From assembly GCA_032718475.1 (NCBI GenBank), contig JAUCBJ010008941.1, forward strand, positions 1 through 61,241: 61,241 bases of DNA. Reading direction: 5' to 3'. Source of the stretch: Nemertoderma westbladi (Eukaryota > Xenacoelomorpha > Nemertodermatida > Nemertodermatidae). Position 1 is the stretch's first letter. Every line of letters starts with the position of its first letter. Of this stretch, positions 55,520-61,241 are shown in pieces. The position numbers and the translations under genes were made by a program. Under the pieces are notes generated by a model, which did no database searches, was not told the DNA's origin, and saw nothing but the letters and a program-made list of their open reading frames with translations.

Positions 55520-55925
55520 GCAGGGTTGGGTGCAACCTTCACCCGCGTACAACCTTCGCCCGCGTCCAATCTTCGCCCGAGTACAACCTTCGCCCGGGGG
55601 AACCTTCGCCCGCGAGCAACCTTCGCCCAATACGATTTGTGTTAGTAACCATTTTAGTCACAAATTGAGGGAAAGGAGCAGATTACAGAGACGGTTTTTT
55701 CTAACAAAACAATAAATGATGTTGTTACCAATTGAGGGAAAGGTAGGTTACAGAGACGGCTTTTTCTAACCGAAACAATAATTGTTTAGTGGGCGAAGGT
55801 TGCTGGCGGGCGAAGATTGCCTGCGGTCGTAGGTTTCCGCCGGGCGATAGTTGCTCATTTTGAGGGCGAAAATTGCTCCGGGCGAAGATTGGACGCGGAC
55901 GAAGCTTTCTCGCGGGCGAACTCTG
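55520..55925. mobile_element. Fold-back element: inverted (CAACCTTCGCCCGCG)n arms around 67-bp repeats
   Basis: The left arm (55533-55632) has about six units of CAACCTTCGCCCGCG. The right arm (55791-55922) has about seven degenerate units in reverse orientation (GGGCGAAGGTTGC, CGGGCGAAGATTG). Between them are two copies of a 67-bp unit (starts 55664 and 55731: ATTGAGGGAAAGG...ACAGAGACGG). This is the reverse complement of the tandem unit at 25292-25510. GC-rich arms and an AT-rich core in a palindromic layout suggest a fold-back transposon. Confidence 0.75.
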
Positions 55926-56740
55926 CTGCGTACCTTTAGCAGATAGCTGTAGACTCACTGCGCTCTTCAAGTAAAAATCATCAGAGGAATATCGACGCAA
56001 ATAACAACTGATTACGAGCAAAAAAAGGAACTGTAAACTTTGCCATTGACTTTCGTGTATTGCCTTCGTTAGAATAAAGTGCCACAGTAACCTGCTCCAT
56101 TACCTTAATTGTTAAAGATTTGCGTTTGGATTCCTCTTATTGTTTCGCAATTAGGGTCCTTATGGCGCATTCAAATCCTAGTGGTCGTCAACGCTCAAAT
56201 TTAGCAGAAAAATTGTAAGACTGTTTCATTCAATGATTTGAGATAAATATGTTTAATTAATTTGAAAAAACTTAATTCTACTTTTGGCAGTGGGAGGAAG
56301 TTACAACTATTTTCCAAGAAAATTTCTGAAGATTTCCAACTGCGTGTGGCAGTGGATCACAAATGTTTTAAATGGAATAGCGAGAGGTTCTGTAATTATA
56401 ACCAGTGTCTCGACGACTTTATGTATGTGATTTGACTACTAATAAGCAATAAATCTGGCAATATGCATAGATAATGTTTAGTATAACCAAGTTCTATCAG
56501 GAACACATCTACCTCACCTCAGCAGCATGTCCTAGTGAACACCCAACTGGAATATTGGCATTAACAGAACGAATCACCTCGAAATAATTGGCTATTTGTC
56601 TTTTAACATATTATGTTGAGTCGGTGGATAAGGGATTATCAGATAGGTACAGGCATACATACGCCAGCAAACAGTTTAACATTGGAGAATCAATCATCAG
56701 ATACCGAATTCTGGTCAAGCTCAAGGTAGTCCAAATTTGT
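55926..56740. other. Intergenic, one degenerate dispersed-repeat copy
   Basis: 56075-56150 resembles a worn copy of the 68-bp unit (AACCTGCTCCATTACC...TTATTGTTTCGCAATT). Nothing else recognised. Confidence 0.5.
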
Positions 56741-56754
56741 GGACGTTTGTTCCA

Positions 56755-59700
56755 TCTTTGTGGGATTCCGACTTTTGGTACATGTTTGTGGGATTCCAAC
56801 TTGTGGTACATGTTTGTGGGATTCCGACTTTTGGTTCATGCTTGTGGGATTCCGACTTTTGGTACATGTTTGTGGAATGCCGACTTTTGGTACATTTTTG
56901 TGGGATGCCGACTTTTGGTAGATGTTTGTGGGATGCCGACTTTTTGTAAATGTTTGTGGGATTCCGACTTTTGGTACATTTTTGTGGGATTCCGACTTTT
57001 GGTACATGTTTGTGGGATTCCGACTTTTGGTTCATGCTTGTGGGATTCCGACTTTTGGTACATGTTTGTGGGATTCAGGACTTTTGCTACATGTTTGTGG
57101 GATTCCGACTTTTGTTACATGTTCGTGGGATTCCGACTTTTGGTAAATATTTGTGGGATTCCGACTTTTGGTACATGTTTGGGGGATTCCGACTTTTGTT
57201 ACATGTTCGTGGGTTTTCGACTTTGGGTACATGTTTGGGATTCCGACTTTTGGTACATGTTTGTGGGATGCCGACTTTTGGTACATGTTTGTGGAATGCC
57301 GACATTTGGTACATGTTTGTGGGATTCCGACTTTTGGTACATATTTGTGGGATTTCGACTTTTGGTAAATTTTTGTGGGATTCCGACTTTTGGTACATGT
57401 TTGTGGGATTCCGACTTTTGGTACATGTTTGTGGGATTCCGACTTTTGGTACATCTTGTAGGATTTTGACTTTTGGTACATGTTTGTGGGATTCCGACTT
57501 TTGGAACATGTTTGTGGGATTCCGACTTTTGATACATGTTTGTGGGATTCCGACTTTTGTTACATGTTTGTGGGATTCAGGACTTTTGCTACATGTTTGT
57601 GGGATTCCGACTTTTGTTACATGTTCGTGGGATTCCGACTTTTGGTAAATATTTGTGGGATTCCGACTTTTGGTACATGTTTGTGGGATTCAGGACTTTT
57701 GCTACATGTTTGTGGGATTCCGACTTTTGTTACATGTTTGTGGGATTCAGGACTTTTGCTACATGTTTGTGGGATTCCGACTTTTGTTACATGTTCGTGG
57801 GATTCCGACTTTTGGTAAATATTTGTGGGATTCCGACTTTTGGTACATGTTTGTGGGATTCCGACTTTTGGTTCATGCTTGTGGGATTCCGACTTTTGGT
57901 ACATGTATGTGGAATGCCGACTTTTGGAACATGTTCGTGGGATGCCGACTTTTGGTATATCTTTGTGGGATTCCGACTTTTGGTACATGTTTGTGGGATT
58001 CAGGACTTTTGCTACATGTTTGTGGGATTCCGACTTTTGTTACATGTTCGTGGGATTCCGACTTTTGGTAAATATTTGTGGGATTCCGACTTTTGGTACA
58101 TGTTTGGGGGATTCCGACTTTTGTTACATGTTCGTGGGTTTCCGACTTTGGGTACATGTTTGGGATTCCGACTTTTGGTACATGTTTGTGGGATGCGGAC
58201 TTTTGGTACATGTTTGTGGAATGCCGACATTTGGTACATGTTTGTGGGATTCCGACTTTTGGTACATATTTGTGGGATTTCGACTTTTGGTAAATTTTTG
58301 TGGGATTCCGACTTTTGGTACATGTTTGTGGGATTCCGACTTTTGGTACATGTTTGTGGGATTCCGACTTTTGGTACATCTTGTAGGATTTTGACTTTTG
58401 GTACATGTTTGTGGGATTCCGACTTTTGGAACATGTTTGTGGGATTCCGACTTTTGTTACATGTTTGTGGGATTCCGACTTTTGTTACATGTTCGTGGGT
58501 TTCCGACATTGGGTACATGTTTGGGATTCCGACTTTTGGTACATGTTTGTGGGATGCCGACTTTTGGTACATGTTTGTGGAATGCCGACATTTGGTACAT
58601 GTTTGTGGGATTCCGACTTTTGGTACATATTTGTGGGATTTCGACTTTTGGTAAATTTTTGTGGGATTCCGACTTTTGGTACATGTTTGTGGGATTCCGA
58701 CTTTTGGTACATGTTTGTGGGATTCCGACTTTTGGTACATCTTGTAGGATTTTGACTTTTGGTACATGTTTGTGGGATTCCGACTTTTGTTACATGTTTG
58801 TGGGATTCCGACTTTTGTTACATGTTTGTGGGATTCCGACTTTTGTTACATGTTTGTGGGATTCCGACTTTTGTTACATGTTTGTAGGATTCCGACTTTT
58901 GTTACATGTTTGTGGGATTCCGACTTTTGTTACATGTTTGTGGGATTCCGACTTTTGTTACATGTTTGTGGGATTCCGACTTTTGGTACATGTTTGTGAG
59001 ATTCCGACTTTTGGTATATCTTTTTAGGATTTCGAATTTTGGTACATATTTGTGGGATTCCGACTTTTGGAACATGTTTGTGGGATTCCGACTTTTGGTA
59101 CATGTTTGTAGGATTCCGACTTTTGGTACATGTTTGTGGGATTCCGACTTTTGGTACATGTTTGTGGGATTTCGACTTTTGGTACATATTTGTGAGATTC
59201 CGACTTTGGGTACATGTTTGTGGGATTCCGACTTTTGGTTCATGCTTGTGGGATTCCAACATTTGGTACATGTTTGTGGAATGCCGACATTTGGTACATG
59301 TTTGTGGGATTTCGGCTTTTGGTACATGTTTGTGGAATGCCGACTTTTGGTACATGTTTGTGGAATGCCGACTTTTGGTACATGTTTGTGGGATTTCGAC
59401 TTTTGGTACATGTTTGTGGGATTCCGACTTTTGGTTCATGCTTGTGAGATTTCGACTTTTGGTACATATTTGTGAGATTCCGACTTTTGGTACATATTTG
59501 TGAGATTCCGACTTTTGGTACATGTTTGTGGGATTCCGACTTTTGTTACATGTTTGTGGGATTCCGACTTTTGTTACATGTTTGTGGGATTCCGACTTTT
59601 GGTGCATGTTTGTAGGATTCCGACTTTTGTTACATGTTTGTGGGATTCCGACTTTTGTTACATGTTTGTGGGATTCCGACTTTTGTTACATGTTTGTGGG

Positions 59701-59812
59701 ATTCCGACTCTTGTTACATGTTTGTGGGATTTCGACTTTTGTTACATGTTTGTGGGATTCCGACTTTTGTTACATGTTTGTGGGATTCCGACTCTTGTTA
59801 CATGTTTGTGGG
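56755..59812. repeat. 28-bp minisatellite (TGTGGGATTCCGACTTTTGG), about 109 units
   Basis: Each unit is TTTGTGGGATTCCGACTTTT followed by an 8-bp GGTACATG-like part. Variant units (GGATGCCGAC, GAATGCCGAC, GATTCAGGAC, GTTCATGCTTG) recur in blocks: the ACATCTTGTAGG variant at 57451, 58376 and 58737 marks duplicated blocks of about 925 and 361 bp. With a 28-bp period three units make 84 bp, so all frames on both strands stay open. This gives about 30 spurious ORFs (MFVGFRLLVHVCGIP on plus, MYQKSESHKHVPKVG on minus). Confidence 0.98.
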
Positions 59813-59819
59813 GCTTTAT

Positions 59820-61241
59820 GAACTATGGGGACTTAATTCAGTAACCTAAATCCCCAGCGTTGGGGCGTTAGTCCGTTAGTATATCGCGATCAATATCAAT
59901 ATGTGGAATATAGAAGGAACTTTCTTCAAGAGCTTTTAGCAAAAGATTCAAAACGAAAATATATATTCTGACTTACCATCTACAAATTACGGAGAAGATA
60001 AATTAGGACTCTCTCGGTTTCAACTTTCAATCTCATTAAGAGCTGTAGAAAATGTGGGGTGGGGGGGCTTGCTCACTCTATTGAGGTGAGTATATTAAGA
60101 TTTAGACACTATTTCCGGATACCTCTAGGAGCTCTCGCAATCTACTAAGAACTGTATGTAGCGATATTGGAATTGGGTTTAATGTATTCAAATTATTTTT
60201 AATTCAAATGTGTGCGATTTAATATGGTTGGTATCATGTCTCTCTACAACCCCCCGCGGAGTTCATTACCGAAAGAAAATTGGACACAAGAGTTGCTTTT
60301 CTCTGCCGTAAAGACTTTATCGATTTTTATACGCTGATGGCCATTCGCGGTGGTGGTCGTGTTACGTATTGCAGGCCCCTCGACACGGCCACACACTGAT
60401 TTGCGCCGTGTAATTTGCATCAAAGTTACACTAACTCACTGCATCAATCGATACCCGTCCGAAATTACTATTCATTTTTCTCCAGGAGTACTGTAGGTTC
60501 GGTAACTCGTATAGTTAGTCTATATATCGTTTTAATTTATCGTTTAGTACCGTATTACCGTATAGATATGATATATCAATGTTATATTCGTATGTTATAG
60601 TCTATAGTTTCTGTTTTAGTAAATTTATATGTGGATGTAAAACACAAAACGCTTCACTCTCTTGGCTGTTACCTGTAAGGCTGCTATACATCCGATTTTG
60701 TTATTTACTCATCCAGCAGAACAGGATTCCCATGTCGATGGTTGGCGCACCAGTTACGAAGCAACTGGTTCTGCCACGTACAGGTTTTTTATTTATTTAT
60801 TGTTTGATTATAAGAAACCGGAGCTCAGTAGAAATCCTTATTTGATTGGCACCAAAAAAGGCATAAAATGAAATATTTGGAAGTGGCACAGTTGGTTGGT
60901 TATAAGGTTAAAAGTTCAGGATAACAGCTAACCGTAAACCGCAAACCTAGGAGCGAGGTATGTAAAACTAATTAGTATTTCAGCGTACATTTAGTTAGTT
61001 ACTTCCTCCTGGGATTATAATAAGATGCAAAAACACTTCAATAATTATACTTTTCATTAAGGTGGTTAATGATTGTTTATTTTGGTACACAGTTAGTTCC
61101 ATCTTGGTCGCCCAATAATCCCTTTATAGTGTAAATTGCCTGCTTTATCCAAAACTAACACTGAATTTGTTTGGCAATAGAAGGACCTGCCTGGTTGGTT
61201 AATCTGTGATCTTCTTGCTTCCATAATTCTTAGTATCTGAT
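59820..61241. other. AT-rich right flank, nothing recognised
   Basis: Open frames at 60415-60871 show no family content. A short inverted repeat, ACCAGTTAC / GCAACTGGT, lies near 60750. No repeat array. Confidence 0.5.

Noticed and set aside
56588-59849. Some thirty ORFs on both strands, up to 372 aa
   Set aside because: The 28-bp array lacks stops in all frames; identical peptides appear in every phase.

Overview
This is a stretch of a eukaryotic, almost certainly metazoan, nuclear genome. It is AT-rich and low in gene density. It carries spliced genes with canonical GT-AG introns, several classes of transposable element and an exceptional load of minisatellites. The best lineage clue is a pair of short (about 240-residue) tropomyosins, four coding exons each. 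Together with the repertoire of non-LTR elements, a tRNA-derived SINE and TIR elements, this fits a marine invertebrate. A cnidarian-grade animal is plausible, but the phylum cannot be settled from the window.

Layout. 1-5018 is a 20-bp satellite that runs off the left edge, followed by a 460-bp GACT microsatellite that abuts a scrap of non-LTR element. 7.8-8.7 kb holds the 3' end of a different non-LTR reverse transcriptase. 9.0-11.3 kb (minus) is an intact, intronless 760-aa M13 zinc metallopeptidase of the neprilysin/endothelin-converting-enzyme type. 140 bp upstream of its start codon sits a 1.85-kb TA-flanked TIR element with a cluster of CACGTG-type subterminal repeats. 14.6-18.0 kb is a decayed non-LTR element with a restriction-endonuclease-like C-terminus, split by a 2.1-kb TTAA-flanked TIR transposon. 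The transposon's only ORF looks like the fused two ends of a transposase. 18.1-25.2 kb holds a SINE and two copies of one non-LTR family, both with visible target-site duplications, one of them with the catalytic core deleted.

27.2-28.6, 31.6-34.5 and 34.5-37.1 kb are three unrelated minisatellite arrays. They lead up to the tropomyosin pair: TPM copy 1 at 37296-41879 (242 aa) and TPM-like copy 2 at 45380-50920 (240 aa). The copies have the same intron phases (0, 0, 2) and identical first (84 bp) and second (174 bp) exons in length, so they are a tandem gene duplication. Copy 2 carries in intron 1 a 19-bp array whose units contain ATACTTAC, and in intron 2 a very young, internally deleted Ty3/gypsy-type LTR element with a perfect 5-bp target duplication and LTRs differing at one base. 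A second SINE copy lies between the two genes. 51-61 kb is gene-poor: hairpins, a fold-back element, and a 3.06-kb 28-bp minisatellite.

Reading note. Most long open frames here (27-37 kb and 56.6-59.8 kb) are products of stop-free tandem arrays and are not genes. The supportable host genes are the M13 peptidase and the two tropomyosins; everything else protein-like is transposon-derived. About a quarter of the window is tandem repeat.
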